Positions 35,720-44,459 are shown, counted from the first letter of the stretch. The stretch: 58,457 nucleotides of DNA from Desulfobacula sp. (GCA_013792075.1 VMSR01000070.1:1-58457), one strand, 5' to 3'. Notes: a model not told the origin generated them from the letters alone. Numbers and translations are program-made.

Positions 35720-36616
35720 TCAGGGCATGGACGGGGGCGGCAGGACCAACGCCGATCCTTCGGCCACCAGTTCATTTTTCTGGTTGGTAAAGGTCAGGGC
35801 CATTCTCACCCATCGCCTTTCAGGCAGTTTTTCCACGACTTCTCCAGTGGCGGTAATGGTATCCCCGAAATAGGTGGGGGCCTTGAACCGTGTGGTGACC
35901 TCCAGGGCAATGGTGCCGAGCCCAGGCAGCTTCATGCCCAGCACCGGGGCGATCAGGCACTGGGGAAGGGCGCCATGGGCGATGCGCGTGCCCATGGGGG
36001 TGGTCTTGGCAAATTCCTCATTCATGTGCATGGGGTTGAAATCACCGGAAATGCCGGCAAACAAATAGACATCGGTTTCACTGATGGTCTTGGTAAAGGA
36101 ATCGGACATGCCCACCTCAAGCGCGTCATAGGAATATCCCAGTTTAAAAGAAGGACCTTCCTTTATGGGTCTGAAATGGTCGATATCCATGATGGTGGCG
36201 GTTGTTCGCTTGGCAAAAACCGCTTCCACCCGCAACCCTGTCTTCATTTTGGACAAGGGGATGCCTTTTACGATGTGAGCAAAGGGGGTGTCTGCCTTGT
36301 CCAGCTTGACAAGGGCCGTGATATACGGCGGTTTCACCGGCTGATGGGGCTCTTCGTAGCGGACAATGGTAAACCCTGTCACAATTCCTGTATTGGGCAG
36401 GTCCACCCAGTTTTCCGAAATATCCTCGAAACAGACCTCGCAGGTGGACCTGGGGGGAACAAACACCTTGTTGCAGTGCTTGCATTCAAGCCCCATTATT
36501 TTTTTATTGTCCCGAAGGGAAGTGATGAAACGGCTACCGGTACGCCCGGCAAAATACTGATAGGGCAGGGCCAGTTTCCCTTCAATGGTAAAGCAATCCT
36601 TGGTATCAATTGTCAT
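35720..36616 (-). CDS. DUF35 zinc-ribbon/OB-fold fused to MaoC dehydratase, 298 aa
   Basis: N-terminal half: DUF35 module with a rubredoxin-like zinc ribbon (CKHC then CEVC, about residues 46-64) and an OB fold ending A-H-I-V-K-G. C-terminal half: MaoC hotdog domain with the hydratase motif LFAGISGDFNPMHMNEEFA and AHGALPQCL, so catalytic Asp and His are present. The actinobacterial steroid enzyme ChsH2 has the same two modules in the opposite order and supports both hydration and Ltp2 retro-aldol cleavage. Start 36616 (MTIDTKD) follows AAGGGAA; the 36646 start overlaps the upstream gene. A dual role is inferred. Confidence 0.85.
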   Translation of the reverse strand: MTIDTKDCFTIEGKLALPYQYFAGRTGSRFITSLRDNKKIMGLECKHCNKVFVPPRSTCEVCFEDISENWVDLPNTGIVTGFTIVRYEEPHQPVKPPYITALVKLDKADTPFAHIVKGIPLSKMKTGLRVEAVFAKRTTATIMDIDHFRPIKEGPSFKLGYSYDALEVGMSDSFTKTISETDVYLFAGISGDFNPMHMNEEFAKTTPMGTRIAHGALPQCLIAPVLGMKLPGLGTIALEVTTRFKAPTYFGDTITATGEVVEKLPERRWVRMALTFTNQKNELVAEGSALVLPPPSMP

Positions 36617-36642
36617 GGTGTATTCCCTTTTCTTATGGTCCA

Positions 36643-37470
36643 TCACGCATTAATAATTTCAAAATATTTAATATCGGTCACACACCCTTTAAGCGTGTCA
36701 TTCCAGACAGGCCTTACCCGTACCCCCCGTTTGGCCCTGGGTATGTCGCTGGCCTTGAGCTCATGCCACATGGTTTCATGGCCCTTGCACCCGTCCAGGA
36801 GAAAATGGCAGGAGCAATAGGGGGTTTCCCGGGTCTCGGCAGTGAGGGGATCCGGACTTGCGTAATAAACCACATCCGGGGTGGAGATCACCCCTTCCGG
36901 TCCGATCTCTACAAACTCCTCGCACCGGACCACACACTCGGCACACACCTCCCTGGGCGGAATCTGGAGCCTTTTGCATTCCGGGCATTTGTTGGCCAGA
37001 ATTTTTTTCTCTTTCAGGGCATTTAGAAATCTTCCCATGACAGGGCCTGTGGAAAAGGTCTGGTCAAGGGACAATACCTGCTTGAGCACGATGAGTTCTT
37101 CCGGGGTCTCTTGGGGCCCTGCCCCGGGAGCTGCATATTTTTTAAAGAACCTGGCAGCAGCGATCAGAAGCCCCATATCTCCTTCCACCTTAAGTTTGCC
37201 CGAGGAAAAAGCCGTCATCCCGTCCAGTTCGCCCAGGGTGATGGCGACCCAGTCTTCGTCCGTGCAGGTGGTGGTGACATGGGGGTCCACAAGGCCTTCC
37301 CGGACTGTCACCTTTCCGTCGGCAACGCACACGGTCCAGGTACCGCCGTCAGGCCCCTGGATGACATATCCGTAATTGGCTGTGATGCCTTTGATCCCAT
37401 CCGGGTTAACCCGGGATTCCATGGTCCCGAAAATATCGGCAACCAGGCTGTTCTTGTTGTGTTCACTCAT
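36643..37470 (-). CDS. SCP2-like domain fused to DUF35 zinc-ribbon/OB-fold, 275 aa
   Basis: Residues about 1-115 match the sterol carrier protein 2 lipid-binding fold (W-T-V-C-V-A-D-G-K-V-T-V, then GKLKVEGDMGLLIAA). Residues about 140-275 are a DUF35 module with zinc ligands CPEC and CAEC. SCP2 binds fatty acyl or sterol-like ligands; DUF35 proteins partner with thiolase-like enzymes and stabilise them. The gene lies between the DUF35-MaoC fusion and two thiolase-like genes, so it is probably the non-catalytic subunit and lipid-docking arm of a thiolase-type complex. This fusion is unusual to my knowledge. Confidence 0.82.
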   Translation of the reverse strand: MSEHNKNSLVADIFGTMESRVNPDGIKGITANYGYVIQGPDGGTWTVCVADGKVTVREGLVDPHVTTTCTDEDWVAITLGELDGMTAFSSGKLKVEGDMGLLIAAARFFKKYAAPGAGPQETPEELIVLKQVLSLDQTFSTGPVMGRFLNALKEKKILANKCPECKRLQIPPREVCAECVVRCEEFVEIGPEGVISTPDVVYYASPDPLTAETRETPYCSCHFLLDGCKGHETMWHELKASDIPRAKRGVRVRPVWNDTLKGCVTDIKYFEIINA

Positions 37471-37528
37471 AAAATATCTCCTGTGTCTATGTGGGGAACT
37501 GATTGGGTTGTAACGGCCAGGCCTCCTG

Positions 37529-38722
37529 TCAAAGCTCGGGCGCCTCCCGGGTCAGAAGGGTCAACACCGTCCACATGGTGCCGCCGAAACCCGAAGCCAG
37601 GGCCGTGTTCACCTGTTTGGGAACCTGGTGATCCCCTGCTGTCCCCATGATCTGCATGGCAGCTTCTGCCACCCGCACCATGGCGGTGGCGCCAATAGGA
37701 TTGGAAGCGGTTACCCCGCCCGAAGGATTGATGGGAAAGGCGCCGTCAATGGCGATGTCACCCTCTTCCACCATCCGGATATGCGCGTCCCCTTCCAGCA
37801 TGAGAAATTCCCTGATCCAGTCCAGACCCCACCAGGAAGACGGATCGTACATTTCCATCATATCGATCTGTTTTCGCGGGTCTGTGATATCATTTCTGGC
37901 AAACAGCTTTTTTGCCGCATACCGATGGGTGGAAACCACGAGCGCGTCCCCGAAAATCGTGAAGTTTTCTTCCCTGTGCACGGAGATATGATCCTTTATC
38001 CAGGCCGGCTGTTTGCAATGGAGTCTCGCTTTTTCCTCGGAAGCAAAAATCATGACGCAGGTGCCGTCGCTCTGGGAACACATGTGAATCATGCGCAGCT
38101 CTCCCACCAGGGCAGGTGACTTTTTGGCAAGGTCATCGGCCTGGTCAAACTCAAGCCCCAGACGGCGGTGGGCCTTGTCATTTTTCATGGCGTGTTTGTC
38201 CATGAAGATCCGGTAGAGCATGGAGGCCTTCTTGGCCCGCTCTTCCCCGAATTCATCGATCACTTGGGTGGCGGTCATGCCGGTCAGGGCGCCGGTCTGG
38301 AGTTTCCGGGTCCAGAGGGGGTCTGCCATGTTGGTGATGCCGCCGGTGGTGTGTCCCTCCTGGAGTTTTTCAAACCCGATGGCCATGACCACCTCATGGA
38401 GGCCCGAGGCCACAAGCGCATCGGCTGCGCAGACCAGGGTGGCGCCTGTGGTGCCGCCGGTGGTGATTCGCAGGGATTCCCTGCCAAAGGCGCCCGTGCC
38501 GATGGTATGCCAGAGATCGGGCTGGTGGACCATCTCAAACAGCTCCATATTGCCGTGGACCACGCAATCGATATCTTCCATGGTCATGCCTGCCTGGTCC
38601 AGGGCTTCGACAACTGCCTCATGGATCATTTCCGGCTGGTTCACCTCTTCCCTATGGCTTGAAAAAACAGATTGCCCCACTCCGATGATGCCCACATTTC
38701 TGTTTTTTTTCATTTTTTTCAT
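37529..38722 (-). CDS. Thiolase-like protein 1 (SCPx/Ltp2 type, atypical active site), 397 aa
   Basis: Thiolase fold with both halves (IIGVGQSVF start, GG-T-T-G-A-T-L motif near residue 88, and the C-terminal NPSGGVTASNPIGA). The three canonical catalytic residues are absent: the nucleophilic Cys is Gly in T-T-G-G-T-T-G, the GHP His is Asn (SNP), and the C-terminal Cys is Gly (A-S-G-F-G-G). This matches non-thiolytic members such as the Ltp2 aldolase rather than a normal thiolase. Start 38722 follows AAAGGG by 9 bases. It sits 4 bases after the second thiolase-like gene and before the SCP2-DUF35 gene, its likely partner. Confidence 0.85.
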   Translation of the reverse strand: MKKMKKNRNVGIIGVGQSVFSSHREEVNQPEMIHEAVVEALDQAGMTMEDIDCVVHGNMELFEMVHQPDLWHTIGTGAFGRESLRITTGGTTGATLVCAADALVASGLHEVVMAIGFEKLQEGHTTGGITNMADPLWTRKLQTGALTGMTATQVIDEFGEERAKKASMLYRIFMDKHAMKNDKAHRRLGLEFDQADDLAKKSPALVGELRMIHMCSQSDGTCVMIFASEEKARLHCKQPAWIKDHISVHREENFTIFGDALVVSTHRYAAKKLFARNDITDPRKQIDMMEMYDPSSWWGLDWIREFLMLEGDAHIRMVEEGDIAIDGAFPINPSGGVTASNPIGATAMVRVAEAAMQIMGTAGDHQVPKQVNTALASGFGGTMWTVLTLLTREAPEL

Positions 38723-38726
38723 TTTA

Positions 38727-39875
38727 TTAATCCCTTTCAAGTGTCACCACAGAATGAAACTGGCCTGCGGGGCCCATGACGCCATGGGCAAGTGCGGTTC
38801 TTGCATTTTTAACCTGGCGGCTGCCGGCTTCCCCCTTGAGCTGGAGTGCGGCCTCGGCAGCCCGGACAAATCCCCCCAGCAACAGGGGGTTGCCGGCGAG
38901 CATGCCGCCGGAGATGTTGACGTTTGTCTTGTCCCATTCCTGGTCATCCACCCACCTGGCGCCCCGGCCTTCCTGGATCAGGCCCAGACCTTCCATCCAC
39001 ATGGGCAGCTGATAGGCGTATTGGTCGCAGACTTCCTTCACATCAAAGGCAGATTTCGGATCCCGGATCCCGGCCCGTTTATAAGCACGGCCGGCCGCAG
39101 CTTTCAGGGCAACGCTGGAAGCAAGATCCCGGTCCCCCAGAAAAAAGCTGTCCATGCTGTTGCCAACCCCTGTGATCCACACCGGGGTGTCGGTGAACTC
39201 CCGGACCCTGTCTTCTGCTGCCAGGATCATGCCCACGGCCCCGTCTGAGACCGGGTAGGCATGAAGGGTTCGGATGGGGTCGGCCAGAAATGCCGAAGCC
39301 ATCACCTCTTCTGCGGTCACCTGTTGGGTGTCGGGCTGATTGGGGTTGTTGGCGGCCATTTTTCTGGCCCGGACAACGATTTTTGCCAGGTGGTCGTCTG
39401 TAATCCCGGATTTTTCCCCATAGGCCTGGGCCTGGAGCCCGGCCCCCACGCAGAAATCCAGCCCCACCGGCCGGGTGTAAAAGGGATCGAATGCCAGGTG
39501 GGTGACGCGGTTGCGGCTCTTTCCCTGGGATTCCTTACAATGACCCAGCAGCAGCACCACGTCTGCATGGCCGGACCGGATGGCAGCCAGGCCGTAGTAA
39601 AGGGCCTGGATTCCCTCCTGGGCGATTTTTTCTTCACACCTGAAATGCCCGCCCAGAACATCGGTGAGCCCGTTGTCCGAAATGGTCCGGGCATCAAACA
39701 TATCGTCGGAACAGGAAATGCTCATGTCGATGCCCTTGTCTTCGGAAAAATCGACGCCGGTCTGCTGTTGAAGGGATTCCAAAACCTCCAGGGCCATGTT
39801 CTGGAATCGCTGGTCCCATTTATTTCGTTGAAAATGGGTCTGGGCAACAGCGCAAATGCCTACTTTTCTATCCAT
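38727..39875 (-). CDS. Thiolase-like protein 2 (SCPx/Ltp2 type, atypical active site), 382 aa
   Basis: A second thiolase-superfamily protein (VGICAVAQTHF start; Q-A-L-Y-Y-G-L-A-A-I helix after the active-site position; SGGMLAGNPLLLGGF near residue 328). The Cys nucleophile position reads Ala (K-I-A-Q-E-G-I-Q-A-L) and the GHP His is Asn (GNP), as in its neighbour. The two may form a heteromer or act on successive intermediates with the two DUF35 proteins. Start 39875 follows AAGGAGG. A carbon-carbon lyase reaction is inferred by analogy and not shown. Confidence 0.83.
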   Translation of the reverse strand: MDRKVGICAVAQTHFQRNKWDQRFQNMALEVLESLQQQTGVDFSEDKGIDMSISCSDDMFDARTISDNGLTDVLGGHFRCEEKIAQEGIQALYYGLAAIRSGHADVVLLLGHCKESQGKSRNRVTHLAFDPFYTRPVGLDFCVGAGLQAQAYGEKSGITDDHLAKIVVRARKMAANNPNQPDTQQVTAEEVMASAFLADPIRTLHAYPVSDGAVGMILAAEDRVREFTDTPVWITGVGNSMDSFFLGDRDLASSVALKAAAGRAYKRAGIRDPKSAFDVKEVCDQYAYQLPMWMEGLGLIQEGRGARWVDDQEWDKTNVNISGGMLAGNPLLLGGFVRAAEAALQLKGEAGSRQVKNARTALAHGVMGPAGQFHSVVTLERD

Positions 39876-39899
39876 TAAAACTTCCTCCTTGTTTTCAAA

Positions 39900-40478
39900 T
39901 CATGAACTGCGGTTCCATGGGGATGTGTTCCGGAGATAACAATTCCAAAAATCCCCGGCTTTTATGGTTTTCAGTATTCTGTCCCTGTCCCGGGGGGCAT
40001 CCATTTCAATCCAGGCCCGGCCGCATCCCAGACGGGTGTGGGAATCATCGGTTGCCACCTTGTGAAAGGGCATTTCGGGCACCTCATACTCGGGACTGCG
40101 AAATCCTTTGGACGTGACTTCCACGGCATCCAGGGGCAAGGTTTGGGCCACGCTTTGAATGCGGTCCACAACCTTGTCAAAGGGCAGTCCCAATTCAGAC
40201 GGGTGGTTGAAGATATGCAGTTCCTGAAGATCTCCGTAAATATGGCTGATATGGACATAGCCCTTGTTGAACACGGTTCGTTCAACGCCTTGAAAAATGA
40301 TCAGATTGGTCTTGATGCTGCCAAGATCCCCATAGCAGTCCGGCCGCATGAGAAAATCATGGTCGGTCAGGGCAATGAAGTCAAACCCCAGACGTTCATA
40401 GACCCTCACCACCTTTTTGATGCTCAACTCTCCATCGGAACAGGTGGTGTGGGTATGCAGACCGCCTTTCAAATGCAT
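39900..40478 (-). CDS. PHP-domain metal-dependent hydrolase, 192 aa
   Basis: A compact PHP phosphoesterase-like protein. Metal-binding motifs are visible: HTHTTCSDG (residues 8-16), LTDHD, a later H-P-S, and TDDSHTRLG. The C-terminal insert found in histidinol phosphatases is missing. PHP proteins hydrolyse phosphate esters, but the substrate here is unknown and its place in an acyl-CoA catabolic operon is unusual. It lies 43 bases after the BKACE gene and 24 bases before thiolase-like gene 2. Start 40478 is the only Met that preserves the first metal motif. Confidence 0.82.
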   Translation of the reverse strand: MHLKGGLHTHTTCSDGELSIKKVVRVYERLGFDFIALTDHDFLMRPDCYGDLGSIKTNLIIFQGVERTVFNKGYVHISHIYGDLQELHIFNHPSELGLPFDKVVDRIQSVAQTLPLDAVEVTSKGFRSPEYEVPEMPFHKVATDDSHTRLGCGRAWIEMDAPRDRDRILKTIKAGDFWNCYLRNTSPWNRSS

Positions 40479-40521
40479 GGACGGCCTGACAATTGTCCGG
40501 TTGTAGGAAAAAAGAAGGGCG

Positions 40522-41379
40522 TCATCCCCGAAGCCCCATTATCTTTCGGGCCTCATCCGGGGTTGCCACGGACCGGCCCAAGAGGTTTGCCACGTTTACG
40601 GCACATTCCACCAGCTCGTAACTGCCCTTTGCAAGTTCGCCATTGGGCATCCGCACATTGTCTTCAAGGCCCACGCGCATGTGGCCGCCCAGCATGCAGG
40701 ATTGCATGATGCAGGCAAATTCCTCGGTCCCCACGCCACAGGTGGTAAAATTGCTTCCTTCCGGAAGGGCATGGAAAAGGGCCATGAAGGCATCGGGCCT
40801 GAAGGCCTGACCACCGGCAACCCCCCATACAAAATTAAAATTAAGGGGGCCTGAAAAAATCCCCTGCTTACCGATGAGCAGGGTGTTGTCCAGCCCGCCC
40901 ATGTCATAGACTTCGATTTCAGGCTTGACCTTGTTTTCTTCCATGGCCTTGCCAAAATCCTGGAGCATGGTAAAGGTGTTTTCAAACACATAGTCCACGA
41001 AAATCTGGCCGCTCTTGCGGTCCAGCATGCCGAAATTCATGGTATTGGTGTTTAAGGAGGCCATCTCCGGCTTGATTTCAACAATCTGGGTCAGCCGTTG
41101 TTCGGCTGTCTTGCCCATGCCCACGGCCGAGCTCAGGTTCACGATCAATTGGGGAGTCCGCTCCTTGATGGCGTCATGGGTCTCCCGGATGCGTCCCACA
41201 TCATGGGTGGGCATGCCGTCTTCCTGGCGGGCGTGGATATGGACCATGGCCGCCCCTGCCTCAAAGCATTTGGCTGCTTCTTTGGCAAACTCTTCGGGTG
41301 TATAGGGAACTGCAGGATTGTTGTTTTTAAAGGTGCCTGCTCCGGAAAGTGCTGCTGTAATGATTACTTTTTTAAGCAT
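40522..41379 (-). CDS. Beta-keto acid cleavage enzyme (BKACE, DUF849), 285 aa
   Basis: TIM-barrel zinc enzyme of the 3-keto-5-aminohexanoate cleavage (Kce) family: condenses a beta-keto acid with acetyl-CoA and cleaves it to acetoacetate and a new acyl-CoA. The family motifs I-I-T-A-A-L-S-G-A, MVHIHAR (zinc His pair near 47-49) and NLSSAVG are clear, as is the YDMGGLDN segment. It is the first gene of the ten-gene operon, with GGAG 8 bases upstream of ATG and a sigma54 promoter about 52 bases before it. Its substrate here is probably a branched beta-keto acid. Confidence 0.9.
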   Translation of the reverse strand: MLKKVIITAALSGAGTFKNNNPAVPYTPEEFAKEAAKCFEAGAAMVHIHARQEDGMPTHDVGRIRETHDAIKERTPQLIVNLSSAVGMGKTAEQRLTQIVEIKPEMASLNTNTMNFGMLDRKSGQIFVDYVFENTFTMLQDFGKAMEENKVKPEIEVYDMGGLDNTLLIGKQGIFSGPLNFNFVWGVAGGQAFRPDAFMALFHALPEGSNFTTCGVGTEEFACIMQSCMLGGHMRVGLEDNVRMPNGELAKGSYELVECAVNVANLLGRSVATPDEARKIMGLRG

Positions 41380-41430
41380 GTGCGCATCTCCTTAAAATTT
41401 ATGGATATGGATATTCCAAATATTCCAAAA

Positions 41431-41446
41431 AGCAACAAGCATGCCA
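41431..41446 (-). promoter_or_regulatory. Sigma54 promoter of the leftward catabolic operon
   Basis: The minus strand reads TGGCATGCTTGTTGCT, matching TGGCACRNNNNTTGCW with one mismatch and exact 10-bp GG-to-GC spacing. Transcription would start near 41420, about 40 bases before the BKACE start codon. Confidence 0.75.
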
Positions 41447-41660
41447 GATTCAAATTTGGATATTTTCGCTTAATATTTCAGTAAGTTAAGACCGCAACAA
41501 CCATCACGGACCCCAGGGGCCGGGTATCAACATATGGAGAAAAAACCGCATTCTGTGATTTTTGGAAGGCCCCCCAGGATAAAATCCAGACCTCTCCTTT
41601 GGACCCAAGCTTTGGGAGGGAAGCGTTTCTGCGGGAAAGAAAGCCCCTTAACGGGAGTCG
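41447..41660. promoter_or_regulatory. Divergent control region between two sigma54 promoters
   Basis: No gene is seen in 41380-41734. Candidate activator sites are the palindromes CCCC-A-GGGG (41511-41519) and CCCAA-GCT-TTGGG (41604-41616), about 90-190 bp upstream of the leftward promoter and 50-160 bp upstream of the rightward one. A palindrome CAAATTTG lies beside the leftward promoter and could bind a bending protein. Confidence 0.5.
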
Positions 41661-41676
41661 TGGCATGATGATTGCT
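41661..41676 (+). promoter_or_regulatory. Sigma54 promoter of the DmdC-like gene
   Basis: TGGCATGATGATTGCT matches the -24/-12 consensus with one mismatch and 10-bp spacing, and differs from the divergent leftward promoter at only three bases. The predicted transcript begins near 41687, about 48 bases before the ATG at 41735. Confidence 0.75.
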
Positions 41677-41734
41677 GTTCTTCCCATAAGACATGAATAA
41701 CAGATGATTCACAAAAACATTAGGAGAGACGTCC

Positions 41735-43588
41735 ATGGCCCACCAGCTTGCCGACAGGCGCGATGTTGATTTTGTCGTATTTGAACAGCTTGAGAGCGAA
41801 AACATCTTAACCAAGGAAAAATTTAAAGATCTGAATCGAAAAGCCCTGGAGCTTGCCATTACAGAAGCCCGGAATCTGTCCATCAAAGAAATTCTCCCCA
41901 CCAATGTTCCGGGCGACCGGGAGGGGGTCTTGTTTGAAAAAGGCGAGGTCAGGGTTCCGGAGGCGTTTCACCGGGCCTATAAACTCTATTGTCAGGGAGA
42001 ATGGATCGCCTTCATGGATGATGTGGAAGTCGGAGGCCAGGGCATGCCGGCAACGATCTGGGCGGCTGTGACAGAATATTTTGTCAGCGCCAACCTGGCC
42101 TTTATCATGTATCCTGGGCTCTGCCACGGCATCGGGAAGGTGATTGAAACCTATGGGACCTTCGATCAAAAGGCCATGTACCTGGAAAAATTATATGCCG
42201 GCCAATGGGGGGGGGCCATGCTGCTCACCGAACCCCAGGCAGGCTCGGATGTGGGAGAACTCTCCTGCGAGGCCGTAAAAAACGAGGATAACACCTATTC
42301 CATCATTGGCAGCAAGATCTTTATCACAGGCGGAGAACACAACCTGACCAGCAATATTATCCACCTGGTTCTGGCACGCATCAAGGGGGCTCCAAAAGGC
42401 AGCCGGGGGATATCGCTTTTCATTGTGCCCAAACGGCGGGTCAACCCGGACGGCAGCCTGGGCGAGGCCAATGACGTTATCTGCACCGGCATAGAAGAGA
42501 AAATGGGCATCCACGGCAGTGCCACCTGCTGCCTGAGCCTTGGCGACAAGGGCAATTGCCGGGGAGAATTGATCGGTGAGGAAAACAAGGGATTAAAGGC
42601 CATGTTCTGCCTGATGAATGAGGCAAGAATCGGTGTGGCACTCCAGGGACAGGCCCTTGCCGGTGCTGCCTATGCCCAGGCCCTCACCCATGCAAAACAA
42701 AGGTGCCAGGGGAAAAACCTGCTGCAAATCTTTGATCCCGATGCTGTCCAGGTGCCCATTATTCAGCACCCGGATGTTCGGCGGATGCTCATCTGGATGA
42801 AAGCCCATGTCGAAGGCATGCGGAGTCTGATCTATTATACGGCCCATTGCCTTGACCTGGAAGCCTTTGAGGAGAAACAGGAAGATCGCGAAAAATATAA
42901 AGGACTGATTGAATTTCTCACCCCCATTCTCAAGTGCTATTGTTCCGAGAAAAGTTTTGATGTCTGTACCCAGGCCCTGCAGGTATTCGGCGGATACGGC
43001 TACACCACCGAATACCCCATGGAGCAATACCTGAGGGACTGCAAGATCACCAGTATTTACGAAGGCACCAGCGGTGTCCAGTCCATGGATCTTCTGGGAC
43101 GGAAACTGGGCATGAAAAACGGGAAAATCTTTGCAGATCTTTTGGGGGAGATGGAAAAAACCATTGCAGCGGCAAAACAGATAAGAGGGATAAAGGATCT
43201 GGCAGACAAGGTTGAACGCGCGGTGATCCGGTCAAGGGAGGTGGCACTTGCTCTGGGCACCCTGGCCATGGGGCCGGATCTCATGACAGCCTTTACCTTT
43301 TCCCACCCCTTTCTCATGGCCCTGGGGGATGTGACAATGGCCTGGATGCATCTCCAAAGGGCTGTAAAAGCGGTTCCTGAACTGGAAAAACAGGTCGAAA
43401 ACCTTGATGCCAAAGACCTGGCAAAAAAAGCTGCAACCAACAAACAGACCGCATTTTACCAAGGCGTATTTTGCACGGCCCGATTTTTCATCAATTCGGA
43501 ATTGCCAGTCACCATGGGCAAATTCGATGCCATTGCCGCAAGCGACCCCAGCGCCATGGAAATGCCTGAAGTTTCCTTTGGGAGCTGA
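41735..43588 (+). CDS. Acyl-CoA dehydrogenase, DmdC-like large type, 617 aa
   Basis: A large acyl-CoA dehydrogenase with an N-terminal extension and a C-terminal helical domain, the layout of 3-methylmercaptopropionyl-CoA dehydrogenase (DmdC) and related enzymes. Visible motifs are LTEPQAGSDVGEL in the middle domain and SIYEGTSGVQSMDLLGRKL, where the Glu of Y-E-G-T is the expected base. DmdC-like enzymes also act on other short or branched acyl-CoAs, so the true substrate is open. AGGAG precedes the ATG by 8 bases, and a sigma54 promoter lies 59-74 bases upstream. It is expressed divergently from the BKACE operon, presumably with the same activator. Confidence 0.9.
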   Translation: MAHQLADRRDVDFVVFEQLESENILTKEKFKDLNRKALELAITEARNLSIKEILPTNVPGDREGVLFEKGEVRVPEAFHRAYKLYCQGEWIAFMDDVEVGGQGMPATIWAAVTEYFVSANLAFIMYPGLCHGIGKVIETYGTFDQKAMYLEKLYAGQWGGAMLLTEPQAGSDVGELSCEAVKNEDNTYSIIGSKIFITGGEHNLTSNIIHLVLARIKGAPKGSRGISLFIVPKRRVNPDGSLGEANDVICTGIEEKMGIHGSATCCLSLGDKGNCRGELIGEENKGLKAMFCLMNEARIGVALQGQALAGAAYAQALTHAKQRCQGKNLLQIFDPDAVQVPIIQHPDVRRMLIWMKAHVEGMRSLIYYTAHCLDLEAFEEKQEDREKYKGLIEFLTPILKCYCSEKSFDVCTQALQVFGGYGYTTEYPMEQYLRDCKITSIYEGTSGVQSMDLLGRKLGMKNGKIFADLLGEMEKTIAAAKQIRGIKDLADKVERAVIRSREVALALGTLAMGPDLMTAFTFSHPFLMALGDVTMAWMHLQRAVKAVPELEKQVENLDAKDLAKKAATNKQTAFYQGVFCTARFFINSELPVTMGKFDAIAASDPSAMEMPEVSFGS

Positions 43589-43604
43589 CCCCCAGAGGAG
43601 TTGT

Positions 43605-44420
43605 TTATAATTCAAGCGTCGGGATATCGGCAAAAACAAAAGACAGGTGTGCCAGGGACCGGGTCAGGTTTTCAAGATTAAAAACTTCCAGGGAAACCGT
43701 GCCCCCATAGTCGGCCAGAAGCCGGACTGCCAGGGAAAACAGGTCTGAAGGAAGCCTGTCCAGGCTTGTATGATCCTTGGGGTCCGGGCCTGAAAAGTCC
43801 ACCCCGTGCAGGTGGACAACCGGTATCCGATCCCTGTGGACCGCAAAGGTGGTGCCCAGATCATGGCCGTATTTAAAATGGTGGCCCGCATCAACGCACA
43901 GGGCAAGGCCAAAATCCGTTACCAGACTTCCCAGGCAGCCAGGCGCGTACCAGAGGGTTTCAAGACAAATCCTGGCCGGGTCGGCCAAGCTGGGGACAAG
44001 ACGTTCCAGGCCCTTTCGGGCCCGTGTCTCCCAAGCCTGAAACGCTTCAGGTGTTTTAACGCCCCTGTCCATGGGCAGATGAAGGGTATGGGTGGTGGGA
44101 TTTAAGGGTGCCAGCAGGTCGATCACCCGCAACAGGGTGTCAGCCGCCCTGGATTGTTGTGTGTCGGAAGGGTCTGTCAGGCTGATATCCGTGGGCAGAT
44201 GAACATTATAGGTAAGGTTAAGCTCCCCGGACAAGCGCCCAAGCTCCCTGATATCTGCCCTGGAGGGCAGCACCCCTTTGGGCATGCTCTCAAATACCAG
44301 CAGTTCAATCTCGTCAAAAAAAGGCCCCAACCGCCGGACATTTGGAATAATATGGTCCGGATAAATAAAGGAGGTGGTGCAAAGCCGGAAGGGCCGGTCC
44401 TGCAATGGCATCTCTTTCAT
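43605..44420 (-). CDS. CbiR-like cobamide-remodelling hydrolase (AP endonuclease 2 fold), 271 aa
   Basis: A TIM-barrel protein of the xylose isomerase/AP endonuclease 2 family: YNVHLPTDIS, then CLETLWYAPG, CVDAGHH and VHLHGVDF provide barrel-end metal ligands. A member of this family, CbiR, cleaves the nucleotide loop of cobamides so that the lower ligand can be replaced. It is the last gene of a cobamide nucleotide-loop cluster, 39 bases downstream of cbiB, which makes CbiR the best reading. Plain sugar-phosphate isomerase remains possible. The start at 44420 (MKEMPLQD) has only a weak ribosome-binding site. Confidence 0.68.
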   Translation of the reverse strand: MKEMPLQDRPFRLCTTSFIYPDHIIPNVRRLGPFFDEIELLVFESMPKGVLPSRADIRELGRLSGELNLTYNVHLPTDISLTDPSDTQQSRAADTLLRVIDLLAPLNPTTHTLHLPMDRGVKTPEAFQAWETRARKGLERLVPSLADPARICLETLWYAPGCLGSLVTDFGLALCVDAGHHFKYGHDLGTTFAVHRDRIPVVHLHGVDFSGPDPKDHTSLDRLPSDLFSLAVRLLADYGGTVSLEVFNLENLTRSLAHLSFVFADIPTLEL

Positions 44421-44459
44421 CTGTTTGCCTTTTTAAAAAAAACCATTTTTAAACCCTTT

